In this document: in pieces, positions 25,404-33,379 of the stretch
How the letters are laid out: each line of letters starts with the position of its first letter
Position numbering within the stretch: position 1 is the first letter of the stretch
NCBI GenBank assembly: GCA_015064505.1
Contig: SVSB01000030.1
Span: forward strand, 1-34,321
Direction of reading: 5' to 3'
Source of the DNA: Oscillospiraceae bacterium
GTDB taxonomy: Bacteria > Bacillota > Clostridia > Oscillospirales > CAG-272
DNA: 34,321 nucleotides
Made by a program: the position numbers and the translations under genes
The notes under the pieces: generated by a model
Database searches by the model: none
Seen by the model: the letters and a program-made list of their open reading frames with translations, nothing else
What the model was told of the DNA's origin: nothing

Positions 25404-27620
25404 TTATTTATTTTTCCAATAATTCATAAGACAGCCTGCAAGAATGATCTGCTTCTCGTCCTCCGTAAGGGGAGCCATACCGAGAGTTATCTCCTCTGCC
25501 TTGCCGCCGCGGATTATATAAGCCTTAAATTCGCTGTTTCCTTCGGCAACTACCTTGCGCATATTGGGAATATAAACGAAATTGCCGATCTCCAGCGCAA
25601 AGTCGCTCTTACGGAGCAGGGGCAGCAGACCCCAGTTTATAAGATTGGAGCGATAACGCTTGGTTGCGTACTCGTCTGCAATGTTTGCGTAACCGCCGAG
25701 AACCTTCTGGCAGCTTGCCGCCTGCTCACGGGCGGAGCCGTCGCCGGGGTTATGGGCGAATACTACGGAACCGAAGGATACCTCCTTGCCGCCCGTAAGA
25801 CCTTCAAGCACAGCCTTGTCATCTGCCTTCATATTATCAAGGCTTGCCGCCTTGGCTCTGCCAACGTATCCGGGATCCTTGCGGGAGAGAGTGAACTCCG
25901 CAAGCTTCATGGGGTTGGAGCGGTAAGAGGAGGTCTCACCCGAGGGAATAAGCTCGTCCGTGGTGGTAACGGGATCGTCGATAACGGAAGCAACCTCAAG
26001 CACCAGATCGTCCTTGGGAGTTTCAAACTCGGGCCAGTCCTTGATGTTGGGGCCGTACTTCAGCTCCGCATCCTTATCCGCCTTGCCCCAGCCGTAGTAT
26101 ACGCGTGCCTTATACGCGCTATCGTCGTACTTATACTTATAGCTTGCGAACTCCACGTCAAGATCGCAGGCGGAGGTGATGATACCGCCGTTTATTGCCG
26201 TTGCGGCAATGGAGCGGGCGTCCATAAGGGCGACGCTTGCGATCTGTCCCGCGCCGGGCTTACTACCCTCGCGGTTGGGGAAGTTACGGGTGGTGTGACG
26301 CAGGGAAAGTGCATTGTTTGCGGGAACGTCGCCTGCACCGAAGCAGGGGCCGCAGAAGGCGGTACGAACGGTAACGCCGCTGCGGATAAGCTCGGTCATA
26401 ATGCCGTTTGCCGCAAGCTCCGTCATAACGGGCTGGCTTGCGGGGTATACGGAAAGCCAGAAGGCGCCGTTACCCGTGTTATTGCCGCGCAGAATGTCGG
26501 CGGCGGCGCAAACGTTATCAAAGGTACCGCCCGCACAGCCTGCGATAACGCCCTGATCGGCGCGAACGCCCTCGCGGCAGATCTTATCCGTAAGAGTGAA
26601 GCGGCCTTCCTCCAGACCAAGCTGCTCAACGGCTCTCTTTTCCGCCTCGCGGAGCAGATCTGCGGGATTTGCGTTCAGCTCGCGGATGGTATAAGCACAG
26701 CTGGGATGGAACGGAAGAGCGATCATGGGCTCGATCTTGGAAAGATCGATCTCTACCATTCTGTCGTATTCCGCAAGAGCGGCGGGATGAATGGGAGCGT
26801 ACGCCTCGGGTCTGCCGTGAACGGTGAAGTAATCCTTGATGACCTCGTCCGTTTCCCAAATGGAGGAAAGGCAGGCGGTCTCGGTGGTCATAACGTCGAT
26901 ACCGCAACGCATATCTGCGGGAAGAGCCGCAATACCGTCGCCTATAAATTCAAGCACGGAGTTCTTGACGAAGTTGTTGGTGTAAGTAGCGCCTATAAGA
27001 GCAATGGCAACGTCCTGAGGGCCAACGCCGGGACGGAGCTTGCCCGTGAGACGAACTGCAACAACGTCGGGATAATCGATATCGTAGGTCTTTGAGAGAA
27101 GCTGCTTTACAAGCTCGGGGCCTCCTTCTCCTACAGCCATGGTACCGAGTGCGCCGTAACGGGTGTGGCTATCGGAGCCCAGAAGCATTCTGCCGCATCC
27201 GCTCATTGTCTCGCGCATAAAGGAGTGGATAACTGCCTGATGTGCGGGAACGTAGATGCCGCCGTACTTCTTTGCGGCGGAAAGACCGAAGAGGTGGTCA
27301 TCCTCGTTTATGGTACCGCCAACAGCACAAAGGCTGTTATGGCAGTTGGTGAGGATATAGGGCAGGGGGAACTCCGTAAGTCCGCTTGCACGGGCGGTCT
27401 GAATGATACCAACGTATGTAATATCGTGGGATGCAAGGGCGTCGAACTTAATTTTAAGCTTGCCGTCGTTTCCGGAGGTGTTGTGAGAGGTGAGTATGGA
27501 ATAAGCCATAGTGCCCTTGTGGGCTTCTGCTCTCTGCGCTTCCGTAAGGGAAGCGGCCTCAGCGGCGGTAAGAACCTTGCCGTTTTGTACGTAAACCTTG
27601 TTTTTTTCCAGTTTGATCAT
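25404..27620 (-). CDS. Aconitase-family hydratase
   Basis: A [4Fe-4S] dehydratase-family protein of 738 residues, with cluster-ligand motifs equivalent to aconitase: Cys362 in IAGCAGGTF, and Cys423 and Cys426 in FCGPCFG. LLGSDSHTRYGALGTMAVGEGG (147-168) and the C-terminal swivel-domain end are also present. The family converts citrate to isocitrate through aconitate or handles related hydroxy-acids. This long Clostridial form is usually called aconitase or just hydratase; the substrate is not certain without context. GGAG lies eight bases before the ATG. No citrate synthase or isocitrate dehydrogenase is nearby; the downstream neighbour is DUF1846. Confidence 0.9.
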   Translation of the reverse strand: MIKLEKNKVYVQNGKVLTAAEAASLTEAQRAEAHKGTMAYSILTSHNTSGNDGKLKIKFDALASHDITYVGIIQTARASGLTEFPLPYILTNCHNSLCAVGGTINEDDHLFGLSAAKKYGGIYVPAHQAVIHSFMRETMSGCGRMLLGSDSHTRYGALGTMAVGEGGPELVKQLLSKTYDIDYPDVVAVRLTGKLRPGVGPQDVAIALIGATYTNNFVKNSVLEFIGDGIAALPADMRCGIDVMTTETACLSSIWETDEVIKDYFTVHGRPEAYAPIHPAALAEYDRMVEIDLSKIEPMIALPFHPSCAYTIRELNANPADLLREAEKRAVEQLGLEEGRFTLTDKICREGVRADQGVIAGCAGGTFDNVCAAADILRGNNTGNGAFWLSVYPASQPVMTELAANGIMTELIRSGVTVRTAFCGPCFGAGDVPANNALSLRHTTRNFPNREGSKPGAGQIASVALMDARSIAATAINGGIITSACDLDVEFASYKYKYDDSAYKARVYYGWGKADKDAELKYGPNIKDWPEFETPKDDLVLEVASVIDDPVTTTDELIPSGETSSYRSNPMKLAEFTLSRKDPGYVGRAKAASLDNMKADDKAVLEGLTGGKEVSFGSVVFAHNPGDGSAREQAASCQKVLGGYANIADEYATKRYRSNLINWGLLPLLRKSDFALEIGNFVYIPNMRKVVAEGNSEFKAYIIRGGKAEEITLGMAPLTEDEKQIILAGCLMNYWKNK

Positions 27621-27694
27621 AGTTTTACTCCAAAAATTGTAGAAAATGTTTTATATGATAATTTTTGTTATAATCCTTCATAGCTTCTATCAAA

Positions 27695-27720
27695 ACAAGG
27701 ACGGATCTCTCCGTCCTTGT
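27695..27720. terminator. Intrinsic terminator after the lipoprotein chaperone gene
   Basis: An 11-bp perfect stem ACAAGGACGGA (27695-27705) with its complement (27710-27720) and a four-base loop is flanked by A- and T-rich sequence, so it can stop leftward transcripts 34 bases after the chaperone gene. Confidence 0.9.
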
Positions 27721-27753
27721 TTTTTCGTCGCCTCACGGCGATAGATTATGAAA

Positions 27754-29157
27754 TTACTTTGCTACGGAATCAAGAAGGGTCTGAACTACCTTCTCCCACA
27801 TAAAGCCGGACTCAAAATCAATGTTGTAGGGGAATTCGCCCTTATCAACGGCTGCCTTGAAGTCCTCGAAGGTCTCGTAGCTGGAGGAAAGACCGTACTC
27901 TTCATAGTAAAGCTTGTAGCCGTTAAGGATCTCCTCATCGGTAAGGGTGATGTTCTCTGCCTTGATGATTGCGTTGAGAACAAGCTCCTCCTTAATGAGG
28001 TCCTCTGCCTGAGGCTTGCAAACCTTCTCCTTGAAGTCTGCGGGGTTCTTGTAGCCGTTCTGCTTTGCGTACTCTCTTACGGAGAGCTTGTAGTAGTAGC
28101 CGAGCTGGAATGCGATATCATCGTATACGCTCTGGGTAACTCTCTTGAGCTCATTTGCGGGATAGCTCTTAACGGTGGAGTTCTTAAGAACCTCGGTCCA
28201 GAGCTTGGTGTAGTTAGCGGTTTTTGCCTCTCTCTCAAACTGCTTGGTGAGAGCGGGGATAACCACGTCGGTCTTATAAGCGGCAAGATCAGCGCTCTCG
28301 GTGAGGGTGGAGATCATTGCATCGTCGATCTTATCGGTGGTGGTATCGCGGGTTGCGGATACAACGGTTACAACGAAGGTAGCTTCCTTGCCTGCAACGT
28401 CTGCATTTGCGTAATCTGCGGGAAGAGTTACCTTAAGCTCCTTGTCCTTATCGCCTACCTTGAGACCTGCAAGAGCCTTGGTGCATACTGCGGGAAGATC
28501 AAGATCCTCCTCGTCACCTACGGTGATCTTTGCGTTAGCGTCGCTCTTCTCGAACTTATCGTTGCCTGCAACGGTAAGAGAATAGGTAATAACTGCGTTA
28601 TCGCCGTCTGCAAGGGGAGTTGCATCGGTGATGTTCTTGGTGTACTCGTATACGTCAACGGAAACGGAGTGAACGGTTACCTCGAATACAACGTCCTTGC
28701 CGTTAAGCTCATCCTTGCCGTAATCTGCGGGGAACTTGAGGTTGAGGGTCTTAACGTCGCCCGCCTTTGCGCCAACGAGACCGTCTGCAAATCCGTCGAT
28801 GTAGTTGTCGCTGCCAAGCTTAAGATCCTGCTTCTCTGCGGTGCCGCCCTCAAATGCTTCGCCGCCGATCTTACCTACGTAGCTGATGTTAACGGTATCG
28901 CCGTCCTTTGCTACGTAATCTGCATCCTGAAGCTCGGTGGAAACGAAGTCAGCATACTCTTCCTCAAGATAGTCTGCAACTGCCTCGTCGTCAACGGGCT
29001 TTACTTCGGCTACCTCGAACTTAAGACCCTTGTATGTGCCAAGCTCGATATACTTGGAAAGATCCTCTTTTGCGTAGTCAAAGCTTCCGCAGGAGGTAAG
29101 GAGCATGGAGCACGCAAGAAGTGCTGTCATAAATAATGCGGTGATTCTCTTTTTCAT
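27754..29157 (-). CDS. Lipoprotein with two FKBP-like domains and a trigger-factor-like C-terminus
   Basis: The 467-residue protein begins with a lipoprotein signal: basic start, hydrophobic helix and lipobox LLTSC with Cys23, so it should sit on the outer side of the membrane. Residues 85-166 form an FKBP-type prolyl isomerase domain (GDTVNISYVGKIGGEAFEGG, YIDGFADGLVGAKAGD). A second FKBP-like domain at 184-269 repeats the plan (GDNAVITYSLTVAG, ALAGLKVGD). Residues 270-467 are helical and charged, like the chaperone arm of trigger factor. No ribosome-binding N-domain is present. It is probably an exported folding factor, an alternative to PrsA. The ATG at 29157 is chosen for the AGGAAG upstream and the signal sequence; an upstream ATG would add 13 residues that spoil it. 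Confidence 0.85.
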   Translation of the reverse strand: MKKRITALFMTALLACSMLLTSCGSFDYAKEDLSKYIELGTYKGLKFEVAEVKPVDDEAVADYLEEEYADFVSTELQDADYVAKDGDTVNISYVGKIGGEAFEGGTAEKQDLKLGSDNYIDGFADGLVGAKAGDVKTLNLKFPADYGKDELNGKDVVFEVTVHSVSVDVYEYTKNITDATPLADGDNAVITYSLTVAGNDKFEKSDANAKITVGDEEDLDLPAVCTKALAGLKVGDKDKELKVTLPADYANADVAGKEATFVVTVVSATRDTTTDKIDDAMISTLTESADLAAYKTDVVIPALTKQFEREAKTANYTKLWTEVLKNSTVKSYPANELKRVTQSVYDDIAFQLGYYYKLSVREYAKQNGYKNPADFKEKVCKPQAEDLIKEELVLNAIIKAENITLTDEEILNGYKLYYEEYGLSSSYETFEDFKAAVDKGEFPYNIDFESGFMWEKVVQTLLDSVAK

Positions 29158-29224
29158 TTCAAATACTTCCTTTGTGGTATTTATGCCCGAAAGCATAAGT
29201 AAACATAATAAACAATACTAAAAT

Positions 29225-29252
29225 ATTATATCATATTTTTTGCAAATTGCAA
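29225..29252 (-). promoter_or_regulatory. Promoter for the lipoprotein chaperone gene
   Basis: On the minus strand TTGCAA (29252-29247), a 16-base spacer and a perfect TATAAT (29230-29225) lie 67 bases before the ATG. With the terminator at 27695-27720 this makes the gene a single transcription unit. Confidence 0.8.
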
Positions 29253-29276
29253 TGGTTTTGAGCAAAAAACAGGTAT

Positions 29277-31112
29277 TTACTCAACAGTTACGGATTTTGC
29301 CAGATTTCTGGGCTTATCAACGTCAAGTCCGCGGTCGTCTGCCAGATAATACGCAAGAAGCTGGAGGGAGGTTGCCGCCGCTATTCCCGCAATGTCACTG
29401 CGAAGGGCGGGTACCTCAAGCCAATGATCCGCCACCTTGATTATATCCTCTGCATCCTTTGCGCAAACGGCGATTATCATGGCGCCTCTTGCCTTTACCT
29501 CGCGGATGTTGGAGAGCATCTTTTCGTACATACGGGGATCGTTTGCGATGCTTACCACGGGAGTTCCCTGCTCTATGAGACTGATGGTGCCGTGCTTAAG
29601 CTCGCCTGCCGCATAAGCCTCGCTGTGGGTGTAGGTTATCTCCTTCAGCTTAAGGCTGCCCTCGCTTGCAAGGTACGTATCCGAGCCTCTGCCGATGAAG
29701 AACATGCTTTGGGTCGTGTGAAGTGCCTTTGCCGCCGCCTTTATGGGATCTGCGTTGTTTATGATCTTTTCAATGGCAAGGGGAAGCTCGTCGTGGAGAC
29801 AGGAGGCGATCCTTGCGGCTTCCTCCTCGGTTACCGTGCCGCGGGCAACGCCTGCCGCCGCCGCAAGCAACGTGATCAGCGCCGCCTGAACGGTGTACGC
29901 CTTGGTGGAGCAAACGGAAATTTCGGGTCCTGCCCAGGTATAGAGCACGTTATCCGCTTCTCTTGCGATAGAGGAGCCGATGACGTTTACTATTGCCAGA
30001 GTGTGAGCGCCGCATTCCTTTGCAAGACGGAGTGCCGCAAGGCTATCTGCCGTCTCGCCCGACTGAGATATGATAATGACCAGATCTCCCTTGCCGAACA
30101 GCGGGGGGGCGTATCTGAACTCGGATGCTACCTCCACGTGAGCGGGCATTCTTGCATAGCTCTCAAAGCGGCATTTGCCGACGCAGCCCGCATACATTGC
30201 GGTTCCGCAGGCAACGATGTGCACTCGCTCAAGATCCTTGAACATATTTATATCAAGTCCTTCTGCCTCAAAATCCGGCAGACCGTTCTTGATGCGGGTA
30301 TTGAGTGTTTTTTTGACGGTCTCGCTCTCCTCGTTTATCTCCTTTATCATAAAGTGAGGATAGCCGCCGCGCTCCGCCGCCTGAACGTCCCAATCGGCAG
30401 TTTCCAGAGGGAGGTCTGCGGGATCGCCGTTTTTGTCGGTGATAACGACTGCATCCTCGCTGACTACGGCGATATCGCCCTCGCGGAGCTGATAGTATTT
30501 TCTGGTGTGGCGCAGAAGGGCGGTGATATCGGAGGCAACGTAGTTCTCCCCCTCCCCTACTCCCACGATGAGAGGACTGCCGCTTCTTGCGCAGTAAAGA
30601 TGAGTGCTGTCATCCGCAAAGGCAATGGCAATGCCGTAGCTGCCCGTGACGGCTGAAAGAGTTTTTTTGATAGCACCGAGCTTATCGCCCATTTGGGCGT
30701 AATTTTCGGAAAGAAGTACTGCAAGCACTTCAGTATCCGTATCGCTTAAAAAAGTCTTGCCTTTGTTAAGCAGCTCCTCCTTGATGTCGGCGTAATTTTC
30801 GATTATGCCGTTGTGCACGAGCTGCAAAAGCTCCGTGCCGTGGGGATGGGAGTTGCGATCCGAGGGCGCACCGTGGGTTGCCCAACGGGTGTGGCCGATG
30901 CCGCAATGCACGCCTCTTGTTTCGGCGCAGGCTTCAACCTTTGCCGCAACGTTTGCAAGTCTGCCCTCTGCCTTAAGGGTGAGCAGCTTGCTCTCCTTGG
31001 TGAAAACGGAGATTCCTGCCGAGTCGTAGCCGCGGTACTCCAGAGCGGAAAGACCCTCAATAAGTCTTTCTGCCGCTTCTGCCTTGCCCACGTAGCCTAT
31101 GATTCCGCACAT
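29277..31112 (-). CDS. glmS: Glutamine-fructose-6-phosphate aminotransferase (isomerizing)
   Basis: GlmS makes glucosamine-6-phosphate from fructose-6-phosphate and glutamine, the entry to UDP-GlcNAc and peptidoglycan. The 611 residues have the N-terminal nucleophile Cys2 in MCGIIGYVG, the glutaminase site HTRWATHG (about 97-104), two SIS sugar-isomerase domains with SQSGETADS and STKAYTVQ, and the family C-terminal LAKSVTVE. GGAAAGG lies just before the ATG. A glmS ribozyme lies in the leader. glmM is upstream in the same direction, separated by the ribozyme and a DUF559 cassette. Confidence 0.98.
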   Translation of the reverse strand: MCGIIGYVGKAEAAERLIEGLSALEYRGYDSAGISVFTKESKLLTLKAEGRLANVAAKVEACAETRGVHCGIGHTRWATHGAPSDRNSHPHGTELLQLVHNGIIENYADIKEELLNKGKTFLSDTDTEVLAVLLSENYAQMGDKLGAIKKTLSAVTGSYGIAIAFADDSTHLYCARSGSPLIVGVGEGENYVASDITALLRHTRKYYQLREGDIAVVSEDAVVITDKNGDPADLPLETADWDVQAAERGGYPHFMIKEINEESETVKKTLNTRIKNGLPDFEAEGLDINMFKDLERVHIVACGTAMYAGCVGKCRFESYARMPAHVEVASEFRYAPPLFGKGDLVIIISQSGETADSLAALRLAKECGAHTLAIVNVIGSSIAREADNVLYTWAGPEISVCSTKAYTVQAALITLLAAAAGVARGTVTEEEAARIASCLHDELPLAIEKIINNADPIKAAAKALHTTQSMFFIGRGSDTYLASEGSLKLKEITYTHSEAYAAGELKHGTISLIEQGTPVVSIANDPRMYEKMLSNIREVKARGAMIIAVCAKDAEDIIKVADHWLEVPALRSDIAGIAAATSLQLLAYYLADDRGLDVDKPRNLAKSVTVE

Positions 31113-31164
31113 AATATTACCTTTCCGCTTTGCGGGGGTCTCGCATTGCGGAAATTTTCCAAAT

Positions 31165-31310
31165 TATAAAATTCTCCCCGGGGAATTTGTCTATCGGTCG
31201 CCCGATCCTTTGTTCCCCTCTGCGGCAGGAGTTTGCCGCACGGACATCCGCCGAATTTTCGATAGTCCGTGTTCCTCGTTAACCGATTTGCATCGGTCTG
31301 GCGCTACGGA
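31165..31310 (-). ncRNA. glmS ribozyme (GlcN6P-activated self-cleaving leader)
   Basis: Read on the minus strand, the leader has the conserved glmS ribozyme core in order: GCGCCAGA from 31304, a stem ACCGAT/ATCGGT, TTAACGAGGA (31282-31273), TATCGAAAATTCGGCGGAT (31264-31246) closed by CACGGAC/GTCCGTG, a CGGCA/TGCCG stem, and further hairpins ATCGG/CCGAT and the CCCCGGGG stem near 31171-31187. The expected cleavage lies between A31305 and G31304. The ribozyme lies directly upstream of glmS in the correct orientation. On binding glucosamine-6-phosphate it would cut its mRNA and so reduce GlmS synthesis. Boundaries on the 3' side are approximate. Confidence 0.95.
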
Positions 31311-31332
31311 ATTCGGCGGTGATCCGAATTCC
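31308..31332. repeat. Inverted repeat just 5' of the ribozyme cleavage site
   Basis: GGAATTCGG (31308-31316) and CCGAATTCC (31324-31332) form a perfect 9-bp stem with a seven-base loop, starting three bases upstream of the predicted cleavage position. The remaining sequence to 31385 shows nothing clear. Confidence 0.75.
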
Positions 31333-31385
31333 GTTTATCCCCTATGCTCCCTTTTATGGAGCAGAATTAATGAGTATTGGCTCCC

Positions 31386-31898
31386 GTTTTGGCCCCCTCC
31401 CGAGGGGGCTGTCGAAGAGCGCGGCCTGTGGCGCGCGATTGCGACTGGGGGAGTTTTGGGAGCTGTCAGCGAAGCTGACTAAAGGAGTTATCAAGTCGTT
31501 CCCTTACGGTTTTGTCAATAAATCCACAAACGCCCATAAAATTTTCATTCACCTGACGGTTGGTAAATCTGATAACGCTCAGATCGTATCCATCTAATAT
31601 CTCCGTTCGGAAATCGTCGTTTTTTCTGCCCTCTTCGGTATAATGCTGAGCACCGTCAATTTCAATGATCAGCTTTGCCTTATAGCAGTAAAAATCGATT
31701 ATGAATCCGCCAATGACTTTTTGCCTTTGGAATCTGACAGGATACTTGGAAAGATAATCATACCACAAACGGTTTTCTTCTTTCGTGGCGTTTTTCCTTA
31801 ATGCTTTTGCCAAAGGAATGTATTTACCGTTGTATTGGAGTGGCATATTACTCCTTCCACCACTTCGTGGTCCCCCTCCCTCAAGAGGGAGGCTGATT
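31386..31898 (-). mobile_element. Family B palindromic element carrying a DUF559 gene
   Basis: The DUF559 gene is bracketed by palindromic C/G-rich segments in opposite orientation. The left one includes GCCCCCTCCCGAGGGGGC (31392-31409) and AGCTGTCAGCGAAGCTGACT (31461-31480). The right one (31847-31898) includes CCACCACTTCGTGG and CTCCCTCAAGAGGGAG. Inner ends read GGAGTTAT and, inverted, GGAGTAAT. The right end resembles the left arm of the cargo-less element at 19375-19491. It lies between glmM and the glmS ribozyme. I could not define target duplications. Confidence 0.65.
31466..31846 (-). CDS. DUF559 domain protein (Vsr/PD-(D/E)xK-like nuclease fold)
   Basis: This 126-residue protein is a typical DUF559 member: LAKALRKNATKEENRLW (12-28), then RFQRQKVIGGFIIDFYC and LIIEIDGAQH (59-68), and the end VIRFTNRQV (91-99). 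Asp51, Glu62, Asp64 and His68 are the likely metal/catalytic residues of the Vsr-like fold. DUF559 proteins are predicted DNA endonucleases; cellular roles are mostly unknown. The ribosome site AAGGAG, four bases before the ATG, lies in the flanking palindromic element, and the final residues N-S-F-S-Q-L-R and the TGA stop are encoded by the other flanking element. The gene thus travels with its own translation signals. Confidence 0.9.
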   Translation of the reverse strand: MPLQYNGKYIPLAKALRKNATKEENRLWYDYLSKYPVRFQRQKVIGGFIIDFYCYKAKLIIEIDGAQHYTEEGRKNDDFRTEILDGYDLSVIRFTNRQVNENFMGVCGFIDKTVRERLDNSFSQLR

Positions 31899-31923
31899 TA
31901 CGCAAAATTACGCGTTGATTGTG

Positions 31924-31948
31924 GGATACGAACGCAGTTCGCCCCTAC
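31924..31948 (-). repeat. GTAG-headed REP-like unit at the glmM stop codon
   Basis: On the minus strand GTAGGGGCGAACTGCGTTCG begins at 31948, immediately after the glmM TAA (31951-31949). It has the same GTAGGGGCG head and hairpin form as the units at 5680-5703 and 15819-15842. Confidence 0.8.
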
Positions 31949-33304
31949 TTAATAAGAAGCCAGTGCCTTTTCTACCTTGGAAGCGGTGGTATTGACGACC
32001 TCAAGGATAAGCTCCTCGTCCTTGCCCTCTGCCATAATGCGCACAAGGGGCTCGGTTCCCGAGGGGCGCACCACGAGGCGGCCCGTATTACCGATCTTTG
32101 CTTTTGCTTCGTCAAGTATTTTCTTGACTGTTTCGTCGGTGAATATGGCAAGCTTAGCCTCGGCACTTACCTTGATATTTACCATTGCCTGCGGATACTT
32201 TGTCATAACGCCCGTAAGCTCGGAGAGCTTTTTGCCGGCGCGGATAACGGAGGAAAGAAGCTGAACCGCAGTAAGCTGTCCATCACCCGTTGTGGAATAC
32301 TCGCGCATAATAAGGTGACCCGACTGCTCGCCGCCAAAGGAAAAATCCTCAAGGAGCATTTGCTCAAGCACGTATCGGTCGCCAACCTTGGTGGCGATGA
32401 AGTTGATGCCGTTATCCTCGCAGAACTTGTTGAAGCCGAAGTTGGTCATAATAGTGCCGACCACGGTATTGTGGTTAAGGGCGCCGCGGCTCTTCATATC
32501 CAGAGCCATAACCGCCATAATAACGTCACCGTCTATGATAACGCCGTTGTTATCAACGCAAAGGAAGCGGTCGGCATCACCGTCAAAGGCGAGACCCGCA
32601 TCAAGCTTGTGGGCGATAACGTAATTGCGGAGATTCTCCATATGGGTGGAGCCGCAATCGCGGTTTATATTGATTCCGTCGGGATCGTCGTAGAGCATAT
32701 GGCACTTTGCGCCAAGGGAGGTGAACAGCTTCTCCGCAGTTGCGGAGGAAGAGCCGTTTGCACAGTCGATGGCGATATTAAGACCCTCAAGGCTTACGTC
32801 CGTGGTGTTCTTTACGTATTCCACGTAATCGCTTGCGGCGGTGCTTGATACGGTTACTGTGCCGATGCCGAGACAGTCTGCAAGCACGCAGGGGGGAGTG
32901 TTCTCCAGCACAACGCTCTCGATCCTCTCCTCCAGCTCATCCGCAAGCTTGTAGCCCTCGGAATTGAATATCTTTATGCCGTTGAATTCCGCAGAGTTGT
33001 GAGATGCGGAGATCATAATTCCCGCGGCGGCGCCGTACTTGCGCACCAGATATGCAACTGCGGGTGTTGGAACGACGCCGAGGATCTCGACGTCCACTCC
33101 AACGGAGCAAATACCCGAGGCAAGTGCACAGGCAAGCATTGTGGAGGATTGGCGGGTGTCCATTCCTATAAGTATCTTCTTTTTGGTGTGGCCCTTGGGA
33201 AGTATAACGTTTGCGGCGGCTCTGCCCACCGACATGGCTCTCTCGCAGGTGAGAAGGTCGTTTGCCACTCCGCGGATGCCGTCTGTTCCGAATAATCTGC
33301 CCAT
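31949..33304 (-). CDS. glmM: Phosphoglucosamine mutase
   Basis: GlmM converts glucosamine-6-phosphate to glucosamine-1-phosphate. The 451-residue protein has the N-terminal MGRLFGTDGIRGVAN, the phosphoserine loop MISASHNS (97-104; Ser101 is phosphorylated in the active enzyme), the metal loop DGDADR (about 240-245) and the phosphate-binding RPSGTEPLVRIMAEG near the C-terminus. The usual ASHNP is ASHNS here, a mild change. GGAG lies seven bases before the ATG. It is the middle step of the cluster between the acetyltransferase-like gene upstream and glmS downstream. Confidence 0.97.
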   Translation of the reverse strand: MGRLFGTDGIRGVANDLLTCERAMSVGRAAANVILPKGHTKKKILIGMDTRQSSTMLACALASGICSVGVDVEILGVVPTPAVAYLVRKYGAAAGIMISASHNSAEFNGIKIFNSEGYKLADELEERIESVVLENTPPCVLADCLGIGTVTVSSTAASDYVEYVKNTTDVSLEGLNIAIDCANGSSSATAEKLFTSLGAKCHMLYDDPDGININRDCGSTHMENLRNYVIAHKLDAGLAFDGDADRFLCVDNNGVIIDGDVIMAVMALDMKSRGALNHNTVVGTIMTNFGFNKFCEDNGINFIATKVGDRYVLEQMLLEDFSFGGEQSGHLIMREYSTTGDGQLTAVQLLSSVIRAGKKLSELTGVMTKYPQAMVNIKVSAEAKLAIFTDETVKKILDEAKAKIGNTGRLVVRPSGTEPLVRIMAEGKDEELILEVVNTTASKVEKALASY

Positions 33305-33317
33305 AATGTACTCCGTT

Positions 33318-33363
33318 AATGAATATTGAATACTGAAAAATGAATAATGAATAATGAATAATT
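33318..33363. repeat. A/T-rich tandem tract of AATGAAT-type units
   Basis: Repeated GAATATTGAA and three successive ATGAATA-like 8-base units lie between glmM and the acetyltransferase-like gene. The tract has no coding role; similar runs are common spacers in gut Clostridia. Confidence 0.7.
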
Positions 33364-33379
33364 AAGGTGGAAAACCCTT

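Noticed and set aside
25752-27095. 447-codon plus-strand open frame across the hydratase gene
   Set aside because: Antisense shadow of a clear aconitase-family gene.
27748-29136. Long plus-strand open frame of about 460 codons
   Set aside because: It is the exact antisense of the lipoprotein chaperone gene, has a Leu/Val/Cys-rich composition with no family match, and arises from codon bias of the real gene.
31099-31482. 127-codon plus-strand open frame upstream of glmS
   Set aside because: It runs through the glmS ribozyme and a palindromic repeat, and has no homology or ribosome site.
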